Under the pieces are notes generated by a model that saw only the letters and a list, made by a program, of their open reading frames with translations, made no database searches and was not told the DNA's origin. From assembly GCF_037038585.1 (NCBI RefSeq), contig NC_092559.1:19950488-20014487 (forward strand): DNA of 64,000 bases. The letters run 5' to 3'. This document shows positions 30,906 to 39,989 of this stretch, one piece after another. Origin of the DNA: Patagioenas fasciata. Its lineage: Eukaryota > Chordata > Aves > Columbiformes > Columbidae. Position 1 is the stretch's first letter; each line of letters begins with the position of its first letter. The translations under genes and the position numbers were made by a program.

Positions 30906-31396
30906 ATGGTTCTGGTATCCCTTTTCTGGTGAGGAGGGATATGGTAGGAGAAAACAATTGGTCCGAATGGCAGTTCTGGTGCTTCTCTGACAGAGTGGAA
31001 TATCTCTTCTGTCAGTTTGGGTCAGTTGTCCTGGCTCTGTCCCCTCCCAACCTCTTGCCCACCCCCAGCTCACTGGATGGTGGAGGTGGGGGTGGTTGGA
31101 GAGACCGTCTTCATGCTGTGAGAGCAAATCAGAAGTACATCACGAGACGGCAAATTTAATCTTTAACAGCTATTAAAAAAGGGAGATGTGCATGGCAAAG
31201 CAGGGCAATCCTTCACTATATTACTGAGGCATCTGAGATGCCCGCTGGAAGGCATCTTCTTCTCTTCTATATCCCCAAGCCATCAGGTGAAGTTTGGTGA
31301 CACAGGCGTGTTAAGTAAGCTGAGGGCTTCACTTATCTTTCATCTTCCCGGGGAGGAGATGGAAATTATTTACCTGAAGTAGGTGGAAACTGACAC
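30906..31396. other. CR1-to-LTR spacer, partly LTR-like
   Basis: 30960-31090 has the stretch GGTCAGTTGTCCTGGCTCTGTCCCCTCCCA, common in avian ERV LTRs, so part is an old LTR fragment. The rest, including 31140-31396, has no recognised feature or gene. Confidence 0.45.
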
Positions 31397-31401
31397 ATGA
31401 C

Positions 31402-32288
31402 TGTGGCAGTACACTGTCCCCCTACCTCTCCCCCCTCCCCCCCCCTCGCTGAGAACTGATGTGGCAGCTGCATGTGTGCACACCTCCCTCCTCTCCTTCA
31501 ATGGGGCAAGTTAATGGTCCTTATTGGGAGACCCAGGCCAGAGTCATTAGGAGAGAGGAGGGGGCTCATGTAGCCACAGTAGGGGGGTGCAGAGGTGCAC
31601 GTAGCCACAGTAGGGGGGTGCAGAGAAGCCGCGAAGCTTCTAGACTGCCCACAGCCAGATCTGACACGGCTATAAATGGGGTCCGCCGAGGCTGCCTTTT
31701 GTGTGGTCCTCTTGGAGCGCGGGCCAAATGCTGCCGCCGAGAACCTTCCCGGGACTGGGATACCGTCTAAGGTAACCTCCCGAAAGAAAAATGGGACTGC
31801 CTCGTCTCCACGTGTGGGTGAGTGATAACTTAGATATTTCCTCACCAGATAAGCGAGTGTATTAAATAATTCCTCGCCACTTGGGTGGATGTTTTCCTCA
31901 CTAGACACGTGAGTGTATTCCATGCTTAAATATAAGCACGTGTATTTTCTTTAATAATTCCTTGCCAGATTCAGGCAAGCGTATATCCTTAATATAATTT
32001 CTCCCTAAACACGTGGGTGTATTTTTTTCCTGGAGTCAGGGACGGCTCTGGCATTGTTTTTGGTGAGCCACGTGTATACACACTGTGGATCTCCATTATT
32101 CTTATTTGCTGTACCCCAATAATTTCCTCAAAGTTGATATCCGAATCTGTATTTTATGTTACCGGAGTGACTGATTGTATAAACCCCGTTTCTAATTGGT
32201 TGTTTTCCCGGACTTTCCCGGACAGAATAAAAGCCCGTTTTGGACCTGGTTGTCCGCCTAAAACTAACTTCGGGGTCCCTCCGTGACA
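31402..32288 (+). mobile_element. Solo LTR-H, 887 bp, with 5-bp target duplication
   Basis: TGTGGCAGTACACTG at 31402 to GGTCCCTCCGTGACA at 32288, flanked by ATGAC (31397-31401 and 32289-32293). TATA box GGCTATAAATGG near 31668; AATAAAAG near 32226. The roughly 530-base R region between them contains the stem-loop array at 31837-32028. The U3 starts with a C-rich run (31420-31448). Confidence 0.88.
31837..32028 (+). repeat. Tandem degenerate stem-loop repeats in the R region of LTR-H
   Basis: Five units of about 25 to 60 bases, each starting TTYCTYRCC or similar and ending GTGTAT-like. Each folds as a short stem with a loop of about 7 bases: CTCAC-TAGACAC-GTGAG, CTTGCC-AGATTCA-GGCAAG, CTCAC-CAGATAA-GCGAG. 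Stem sequences differ between units while pairing is mostly kept. Because the array lies between TATA and poly(A) signal it would be transcribed at both RNA ends. Confidence 0.7.
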
Positions 32289-32293
32289 ATGAC

Positions 32294-32597
32294 GTTTCCT
32301 TGAAATTACACTGGTGCAGTGTTTGCTTGCTGACTGACTGAGCCAGGTAGCGATCTATTGTTTTGTCAGTGTAAACTCCCTAAGGTATCTAGAAGGTGTT
32401 CCTTCTTCTGGGGGCAGGGGAATTCTGAAGAAGGAAAGTATGACTTATACATTCAGAGAGACTGGGTGATTGGATGATTATCATAGGTTTTAGAAGTCTG
32501 TGGTGCCTGGTGGAATTTGTCTTGCCTCGCAGACATTGTTGCTGATACTGGGCTCCAAACCAGAGAGAGTGAAGGGCTGTTAAACAATGATCCAATG
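32294..32597. other. Unassigned flank
   Basis: About 300 bases between the LTR-H insertion and CR1. No coding frame or repeat recognised. Confidence 0.45.
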
Positions 32598-32811
32598 AAG
32601 AATCGTAGAGTCCTAGAGCAGCCCAGGTGGGAAGGGACCTGGAAAGAACATCTGCTCCAACCTTTTGTGAGAACAGGAGCACAGATGAGATTATCTAGCA
32701 CCCTATCTAAAGGCATCTTGAAAACCTCCAGCGATGGGGACTCTACCATGTCCCTGGGGAGGCTGTTCCAGTGGATGATTGTTCTTACAGTAAAAACCAA
32801 AAATTTACAGA
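32598..32811 (-). mobile_element. CR1 3' end (short, 5'-truncated copy)
   Basis: The minus-strand frame shows the CR1 ORF2 C-terminus ([19 protein letters not shown]) and the 3' untranslated region (GGTCCCTTCCCACCTGGGCTGCT). Its 5' end abuts the 3' end of a second CR1. Confidence 0.85.
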
Positions 32812-34581
32812 GTCACCGAATGGTTGGGGTTGGAGGGGACCTCTGGAGATCATCTAGTGTAACCCACCTGCTAAAGCAGGTTCACCTAGAGCAGATCACA
32901 CAGAAATGCGTTCAGGTGGGTTTTTAATGTCTCCAAGGAAGGAGACTGCACAACCTCTCTGGGCAGCCTGTTCCAGTGCTCTGTCACCCTCAAAGTAAAG
33001 AAGTTTCTTCCCATATTCATATGGAACCTCCTATGTTTCAGTCTGTGCCCATTGCCCCTCATCCTATTGTTAGGCACCACTGACAAGGGTCTAATCTCAT
33101 TTTCTTGACACCCAACCTTGAGATATTTATAAGCATAACTAAGATCCCTTCTCAGCCTTCTCCAGGCTGAACAGACCCAGCTCTCTCAGTCTCTCTTCAT
33201 AAGAAAGATGCTCCAGTCATAGTTGGAGCCCTCTGCTGGACTCCCTTCAGTAATTCCTTGTCCTTCTTAAACTGGGGAGCCCAGAACTGGACACAGTACT
33301 CCAGATGCGGCCTCACCAGGGCAGAGCAGAGAGGGAGGATAACCTCCCTTGACCTGCTGGCCACACTCTTCCCAATGCACCCCAGGATACCATTGGCTTT
33401 CTTGGCCACAAGGGCACATCGCTGATTCTTGATCAACCTGTTGTTGACCAGGACTCCCAGGTTCTTCTCTGCAATGCTGCTTTCCCACACATCAACCCCT
33501 AACCTGTATGGTGCCTGGGGTTATTCCTCCCCAGATACAAGAACCTACACTTGTTCAACTTCATTAGGTTCTTCTCTGCCCAGTTCTCCAGCCTGTCCAG
33601 ATCTCACTGAATGGCAGCACAGCCTTCTGGTGTATCAAACACTCCTCCCAGTTTTGTATCATCAGCAAACTTGCTGAGGGTACACTCAGTCTTTTCATCC
33701 AGGTCACTGATGAACAGGTTGAACAAGACTGGACCCAGTACTAACCCCTGGGGAACCCCACTAACTACAGACCTCCAACTAGACTCTGCACCATTGATCA
33801 CAACCCTCTGAGCTCTGCCATACAGCCAGTTCTTGATCCATCTCACCGCGCACTCATCCAACCTACACTTCCTGAGCTTATCTATGAGGATGTTGTGAGA
33901 GACAGTGTCAAAAGCCTTGCTCAAGTCACGGTAGACAACATCCACTGCTCTTCCCTCATCTACCCAGCCAGTCATACCATCATAAAAGGCTATCAGGTTG
34001 GTCAAACATGATTTCCCTTTGGTGAACCCATGCTGACTACTCCTGATAACCTTCTTTTCCTCCACATGCTTGGGGATGATGTCCAGAATGAGTTGTTCCA
34101 TCACCTTTCTAGGGATGGAGGTGAGGCTGACTGGTCTGTAGTTTCCTGGGTCCTCCTTCTTGCCCTTTTTGAAGACCGGAGTGATGTTGGCCTTCTTCTA
34201 GTCCTCAGGCACCTCTCATCCATGACGTTTCCAAGATGATGGAGAGTGGCTTAGCAATAACATCTTCCAGCTCTCTCAGCACTCATGGGTGCGTCCCATC
34301 AGAGGCCATGGATTTGTGGGTGTCCAGTTTGCCTAACAATCTCTAACCTGATCCTCTTCAACCAAGGGAAAGTTTTCTTTTCTCCAGTCTTTCTCTCTTA
34401 CCTCCAGGGTCTGGGATTCCTGAGGGCTTGTCTTAGCAGTAAAGATGGAAGCAAAGGCAATATTCAGTAATTCTGCCTTCTCTGTATCCTCTATCACCAG
34501 GGCACCCACCTCACTCAGCACTGGACCTACATTTTCTCTAGCCTTCCTTTTGCTCTTGATGTACTTGAAGAAGCCCTTCTT
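32812..34581 (-). mobile_element. CR1 LINE, 5'-truncated, RT region
   Basis: Minus-strand ORF2 from KYIKSKRKARENVG (near 34560) through the RT core: [18 protein letters not shown] (near 34035), [30 protein letters not shown] and SKFADDTK (FADD near 33650), to the C-terminus near 32886. Frame changes near 34110, 33600 and 33190. The 5' side is cut at 34581 by LTR-B. Confidence 0.9.
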
Positions 34582-35271
34582 TGTGGAATATCTTACAGAC
34601 AGTCACCTTGAGTTATTGGAACGTCCTTGACTAAAATAGAATGAGGAACCAGGATGATTTTCTACAAGATAAGAGGAGGTCGATGAAACACTGTCAGCAT
34701 GATATTTACTGTGGATGGGTTTCTATTAGACGGAGATTTGTTATTGAACTAGACAGGCCCAAAGGAATTTCAAGGCCACCTTGGAAAACTGAAAACAGGA
34801 TCTGCTGTAGAAGCAAAACAATTCAGCAGCTACAAGGCAGCAACACGACGTAAATCAACAGACCTATCAGCAGTGAGACTCAGACGCATGGACAGTTCGT
34901 GAACATAGATGATATCCAATCAGTTAATGCATGCTTGGAGCGTGGACGCGTGATCAGAAAATAACTGCATATATAAAAAGGCTTGTTTCTGTAATAAATC
35001 GGCTTTGCATGATTCACATATTGAATCAGAATGCTGAGTCCTTTATTCGCTCCAACAATTTACAGTGTGTTAGCCAAACTGCCAGAGCGTGTGCAAGATT
35101 AAATAAACCAATTGCGAGATAGCTTTAAGTGCATGAACAGCTAGCATAAACCAATCGAAACAGAAAGTTAAATGTGTGTACGATAGCTACCAGCTATAAA
35201 TGTAAGTGCCTTGCCTAAATAAAGGGTCTTTTGGTTCACCTGCACCAGGAGTCCGTGTCGTCAATCCCTCA
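34582..35271 (+). mobile_element. LTR-B (5' LTR), split by a nested solo LTR
   Basis: Same LTR as 10629-10936: TGTGGAATATCTTACAGAC at 34582, CAATCCCTCA at 35271. The middle is interrupted by LTR-C at 34710-35057. It is inserted in a CR1 and is followed by the primer site, a splice-donor-like ACAGGTGAGC (35401) and gag. Confidence 0.9.
34710..35057 (+). mobile_element. Solo LTR-C, 348 bp, nested in LTR-B
   Basis: TGTGGATGGGTTTCTATT to TTCGCTCCAACA, flanked by the perfect 6-base duplication ATTTAC (34704-34709 and 35058-35063). TATA GCATATATAAAAAGG near 34966; AATAAATC near 34992. It is younger than the LTR-B it splits. Confidence 0.93.
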
Positions 35272-35273
35272 AA

Positions 35274-35291
35274 TGGTGACCCCAACGTGAT
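35274..35291 (+). promoter_or_regulatory. Primer binding site, tRNA-Trp (one mismatch)
   Basis: TGGTGACCCCAACGTGAT, two bases after LTR-B. One G-to-A change from the perfect site. Confidence 0.9.
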
Positions 35292-35426
35292 AGGGTCACA
35301 GAAACACTGAAGCGAGCGTCTGGAGGGACTCCAGCCGAACGATCATCTCGACAGCTGGACTGATCGAGAAACACGCCTGGGCAATCACCGTCTCACGAAT
35401 ACAGGTGAGCGGCTGGATAGTTAAAT

Positions 35427-35547
35427 ATGGGATCTAATTTGTCTGCAGAAGAAGAAGCTATAGTGAAACTATTTTTGTGAATTTTACAAAAGCAGAGAAT
35501 AAAATATGAAGAACATATTGTTAAGTTAATGCTAAAATGGTTTAAAC
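35427..35547 (+). pseudogene. Betaretrovirus-like gag start, about 40 codons
   Basis: MGSNLSAEEEAIVKLFL then a stop, then LQKQRIKYEEHIVKLMLKW, matching the matrix start at 18400 in pattern. It is cut near 35547, where a minus-strand integrase fragment begins. Confidence 0.75.
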
Positions 35548-35789
35548 GGCACTCCAACAACAGTAGCAGCAGTCTTTGATTCAGACACTATTCCCAAGTG
35601 CTGACTGATTTGCTGTACAATTTTTGAAATAAAATGTGGCCCTTTATCAGAGGATATATCAGCTGGAACTCCAAACCTTGGTATTATTTCTTGTACTAAT
35701 GTTTTAGTTACCTGCCGAGCTTTTGCTGTTCTGGTAGGGAGTGCTTCTGACCAACTTGAAAAGGTATCAGTACCAACAAATATCGGCAC
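35532..35789 (-). pseudogene. Gammaretrovirus-like integrase core fragment
   Basis: Minus-strand 85-codon frame with VGTDTFSSWSEALPTRTAKA and SSDKGPHFISKIVQQ: the region around the first two catalytic acids of a gammaretroviral integrase (the N of the usual DNGP is K). It joins the betaretro-like gag piece head-on at 35547. Confidence 0.78.
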
Positions 35790-35840
35790 CCCCCTTTTCT
35801 TGGGAGTTCCGAAAAATCAATTTGCCATTATTGCATATGT

Positions 35841-36650
35841 TTATATAATGCTTCTGCTACTAAAGGCCAAACTAAATAGGAGGTAACAATAAGTTTTCCC
35901 TTGTGGGGTGTGAGCCCACCCTTCCTCATTATATGATTCCTCTAAATCTATAATAAGTTTCTGGCCTTCCTTAGTATATTCTGGCTTACCTTCTAAAATA
36001 ACCTGCCCGTCGGGGACTAGGGCACTTTCTACTTTTATCTTTTGCTTAGGCACCAGTTTTGCCTCTCTGTCCACCAGCTCATTTCCTCTTTCCAATTCCG
36101 AGCTCACTTTCTGGTGCGCCTTGATATGCATGATTGCCACCTTCTTAGGAAGTTGAGCTGCCAGTATTTCTTCTGCATGTTTGATATGTTTGCCTTGAGA
36201 GTTCAAGAGTCCTTTTTCTTTCCAAATTGTTCCGTGCGCATGCACAACCCTGAAAGCATACTTAGAGTCTGCATAAAAGTTCACAGTTTTACCTTCAGCT
36301 AGTTCCAGAGCACAAGTAAGGGCGATTATTTCTGCCTTTTGTGCTGAAGTATTTTAGGCAGAGGTCCAGATTCCATCACTTCATGACTAGTAGTTCTAGC
36401 ATAACCAGCATGCCTTTCACCGTTCAGGATATTGCTGCTGTCGTACATAAAGCAGTTCTCAGTTTTCTCCATAGGATTGCCCTTTAGATCTGGTCGGCTG
36501 GAGTATGTTGCTTCGATGGTTTCCAGGCAATTATGATGAACTGGTTTTCCAATGTAACCACTGAGGAAAGAAGCTGGATTGACAATGTTAGTGACGATGA
36601 TTTAGCCTGATATTTGAGAAATCTTTGTGGGAAAGCCAATGTCCCATTGC
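35841..36650 (-). pseudogene. Gammaretrovirus-like RNase H with RT end
   Basis: Minus-strand frames in order: CLETIEATYSSRPDLKG (RT end, near 36510), RHAGYARTTSHEVMESGPLP (near 36400), then NFYADSKYAFRVVHAHGTIW (near 36270), LPKKVAIMHIKAHQK and NELVDREAK. Catalytic acidic residues are partly altered (MYDSS where a DGS would stand). Several stops. It degrades RNA in RNA-DNA hybrids when intact. Confidence 0.8.
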
Positions 36651-37003
36651 TCATTTAATCCTCTCAAAGTCTCTAGCAACAAGTGCCATGGCGTTAACAG
36701 TTGTTTCTTTCCATCTTTGGGTAGTGCTTTGCCGCATAGTAACATCCTTCGTAAAGTCAATTCCAGAAGGCTAATACCCTCCTTCTTCAGAAGCAACTTT
36801 CATGTAGATAATATAAGTTCCCCCTCCTGTTCCCAGCAGCTCACCTACTCTTGGTGTTGTGTCTTTTCAAGGATCCGGATCTTTGGCAGCTCCCCCCTGC
36901 TACTCTATCAGCTGTACTGGGCTCCGTCTCCACATCTCGTTCGTCTTCGGCTGTCACAGCTTCACCTCTGTCTCTTCTTCATGCGAAATCCTCTTCATGC
37001 AGG
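36651..37003 (-). pseudogene. Leader and short gag-like start downstream of LTR-D
   Basis: After the primer site on the minus strand, a 160-base leader leads to a frame near 36800 (SLLELTLRRMLLCGKALPKDG) in the place of gag matrix, joined by about 36650 to RT or RNase H sequence. The match to matrix is weak. Confidence 0.4.
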
Positions 37004-37021
37004 ATCACGTTGGAGTCACCA
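37004..37021 (-). promoter_or_regulatory. Primer binding site, tRNA-Trp type (two mismatches)
   Basis: Minus strand TGGTGACTCCAACGTGAT, two bases beyond the end of LTR-D. Confidence 0.82.
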
Positions 37022-37023
37022 TA

Positions 37024-37800
37024 TGTCGCGGTTTCTTTCTTTCTTTCCCATGACCTCCATAACTAGCAGAAGAAGTCTCTTACAACCATTTAGCACAGAA
37101 TAAGTCTATTAAGAGATTTTTGGTTTAATTTCCCAGCTTTATCAGAACTACGGATCCACTGGGGATGCCTTTAAATTTCACCCTCAGACTCCTTCATTCA
37201 GAATTACAGTTCTCCAACAGCAACATTGCTGGGGGGTGGACTAAAGCCCCTCTTTCGCCGCTTTAGCAGTGGGCAGATAGATTTTTCCTTTTTTTTTATT
37301 TTTTTTAATTTTTTTTTAATTTTATTTCTCTTCTCGCTGCAGTTTAGATACAGGCAAGGACATGCAGGTGGTATAATCACTGGTACCAAGTGGGAGTTGC
37401 CAGGCCCTAGCAGACTCCTCAGTTACAATGAGCTGAGTTTATCTTGCAGCTTGACACAGGCCTGAAATGTATGTTCAAGCTGTACACCACAGGCCTGGGA
37501 TATTTTGCTTTTTTATTTTACCATATCATTCCAGCCATAGTACACTTTATATGCAGTTCCTATTAGGTGAGCAATAGTTACATTCCTCAGCCCCATTTAC
37601 CTTTTGCAATTTCTTACAGGTGTCAATAAACAGCTTATTAACCACCAATCCATTATTTTCAATTTCCTAGATCCGAATGAGTTAATATTCTACCAACTTT
37701 TAAATACAACCTCTCCCAGGTTCACATCCATCATAGCATTTACTTTTCTTTCCCATATCTGCAGCTAGCATGTAAATTCAATGTGAATCAGAGTTTAACA
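37024..37800 (-). mobile_element. LTR-D, 777 bp, minus strand
   Basis: Minus strand TGTTAAACTCTGATTC (37800) to AAACCGCGACA (37024), with a primer site after it and a 3' internal region before it. It therefore has ERV body on both sides, as in a tandem provirus made by LTR-LTR recombination. T-rich tract at 37288-37325. Near-complete second copy at 15212-16257. Confidence 0.82.
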
Positions 37801-38740
37801 ACTTAAATTCTTTTCTCGTCTCAAAATTGTTAGATAAAAATAAGAGGAAATTAACTTACAGTACTGTACTTCATCCCATTTTTTCCAAAGATCTGCAGAA
37901 CAACAGTAATTGCAATACAGCACTATAACCCAGAATCCCACATTCAAGCCACACGTGAATACAATATTGTTTCAAACTTTCTTTTCTTAGAGGATTCCCC
38001 CACAAATCTACTCTAATGTGTAAGGATGCATCCTAATGGGGAGCAAGGTGGTACTTTAGTACCTGAACCAAATTTTAGCATTGCACCTTTGATCTGCTTA
38101 CTGCTCAGCCAGGTAGAGGTATCGCTGGGTCTCCCTGACAAAACAGGTCAGTGCACGGTGGAGCCCCATTGGCACCTGCCCCCCCTGGTGCCCTAGCAAA
38201 TTGAACTGGGCAAGGCTTTTATTAGTGTCTCATCTAGCGTGCTACAACTGTTATCCCAAAAACAGGATTCTTTACCTGGTGCGCATACAAAAGAGCCAAA
38301 TTTAGTACACCGAGATGAGACACAGCCTATCAGAGAGTTGCGCAAGTCTGGATACCAGAATAAAGCTAGCATGCTAGAAATAAAAGTATCAGCTACCACG
38401 CACAAAATCTTATAATCACATTCACGTGGTAAAGAACTGAATTACTCATGGTCTTCATATCATCACAAAATGTACATTTTGAATCCACGGATTCTCGTGA
38501 TTTAGCAGTCTGTGAACTTACTGTACCATATAACTGGCAAAGACTTATGAAACTGTAATGTGCTTAAACAGATACCTACAAAGAAAACAGGTTAATAACG
38601 AAAAGCATCTCACAGAGTGTTCTGCAAGTTCTCTGTGACTTGTGTGTTATCAGTTAGTTCTCTCCCAGCTTGTTGAAGGTCAAACCATTCCACCTGTAAA
38701 ACTGTCTGCAACGATTTAATGATCTCTTGCAAAGATTTAT
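37801..38740 (-). other. ERV 3' internal region (copy 3 of 3)
   Basis: Homologous to 16258-17050 and 18996-19830, with a roughly 150-base extra segment near 37850-37990. It contains the shortened conserved frame at 38193-38405. No other coding signal. Confidence 0.6.
38193..38405 (-). pseudogene. Short conserved ERV-borne frame (copy 3, truncated)
   Basis: 70 codons from the same start (MCVVADTFISSMLALF) with VSSRCTKFGSFVC, then an early stop after LIKALPSSIC. The two longer copies continue for about 29 more codons. Confidence 0.35.
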
Positions 38741-39058
38741 TTTTTGTCCTGCTCTTCTCACTTTAAAAACAACATACATTGTAACAAAGTATTATACTTC
38801 AAGGTTCCATTCTCTGGCCACTTCTTCTAGTCATCTAACTTACACAGCGGACACCATTGATTACAATATTTCGCAAGATCCTCCTTCCTTGTATTTCCAA
38901 GTACTTTCCAAAACTCCAAATATCTAGCAGGTGAGGCAAAAAGCCAGCTTGGTTGAGCAGGGATCTTCTTCTTGAAATACAGCAAAAAAAGAAATTACAT
39001 GGTCAGGGGAAGTAAGGTCAGGCAACATGGGAGTAGTACAGAGATGGTGCTTGCCACT
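38741..39058. other. Unassigned sequence
   Basis: About 320 bases between an ERV 3' region and a chimeric LTR. No motif recognised. Confidence 0.4.
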
Positions 39059-39487
39059 TGTGGTGGTTTGACTGAAAATGGGTTATTTTTCTTCATGCAG
39101 TTAGAAATCTTTCTTTTTCATAGCTAGCACGCTCATCATTTGAACTTAGTTTGAGAACAAGAGATAACACCCTAGCACAGAGTTTATGTTTTTAATTGCT
39201 CTGGTCGGAGAGCCAAGGACACCTGAGTGCTCTACCCACAGGTGTGAGGCATCAAGGAAGGGGGGTACGGATGGGGCAGAGCTTGACTGACATCCAGACT
39301 GATCAGTAAGAGTATTCCATCCCATTAGCGTCATGCTTCATACTTAAGGAGATCTCTTGGTCCAGGCCCATATCTGTAAATCTATAAATTGAGAACTGTT
39401 AATAAAAGTGATCTCAGCCTGGCTCAGCTTGGCCTTGTATCTGTGCATCTCTGTCTGCGTCTGTATGCATTGTTCCTCATCGCCGCA
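39059..39487 (+). mobile_element. Chimeric LTR: LTR-E U3 fused to LTR-A R-U5
   Basis: 39059-39350 matches the first half of LTR-E (TGTGGTGGTTTGACTGAAA to CTTCATACTTAAGGAGA). From 39352 it matches LTR-A (TCTTGGTCCAGGCCCATATCT) to its end CATCGCCGCA. The joint is at the promoter, and a primer-site-like sequence and gag start follow, so this chimera stands in the position of a 5' LTR. Confidence 0.75.
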
Positions 39488-39489
39488 AA

Positions 39490-39700
39490 TGGTGACCCGT
39501 GTGAGTGTCTGACCCCTGTGAGGCTCTTCATCTAGCAGAGTGTGTATGGCGGTAACCATGCAATCCAGTGGGTGAGTAAATTTTTGTGGCCACACATCCC
39601 TGGGTATAACAGGGATAAGCAGTCCTCACTGAATGAGAGAGCTGTGGGACTGAGTTAGTATGGGACAAGCTGCTTCCCCTGTACATAAGCTATATCTGCA
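39490..39700 (+). pseudogene. Primer site remnant, leader and gag start
   Basis: TGGTGACCC at 39490 keeps the first half of the tRNA-Trp site, the rest having changed. A donor-like GTGGGTGAGTAA lies near 39570. MGQAASPVHKL begins at 39660 (Gly2 myristoylation context) and runs after about 14 codons into the recurrent block. Confidence 0.65.
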
Positions 39701-39885
39701 AGTTTTATAGCACATATTACGTGTTTCTGTGTATTGCCTTTCTGAAAATCAAACAACTTGTCAGGAATGTAAGTAAATTGTTTTATTGGTTGTTGTTACA
39801 ACTCTCTCTTTATGGTGTTGTTTGTGTAAAAACACTGTAAGGCTTCTTCCCCCCTTCTCCCACTTACGCTGTACGCCGCTCTGTG
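39700..39885 (+). repeat. Recurrent block (copy 3 of 3)
   Basis: GTTTTATAGCACATATTACGTG, CTGAAAATCAAACAACTTGTCAGG and CCCACTTACGCTGTACGCC correspond to 12621-12790. It contains a good donor-like AATGTAAGTAAA. It follows a gag start of only 14 codons. Confidence 0.65.
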
Positions 39886-39989
39886 CTTCCCTCTCCTCTT
39901 ACCCCTTCTCATGGTTTTTACTTAGAAGATAGGCTCAGGAACGTCTGTTCCCAGTGGTGTTCTTAACAAATCAGTATTAGGGTGTGTTT

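Noticed and set aside
31420..31448. C-rich run as an i-motif or telomere-like element
   Set aside because: It is a simple pyrimidine tract at the start of LTR-H U3. No repeat unit is seen.
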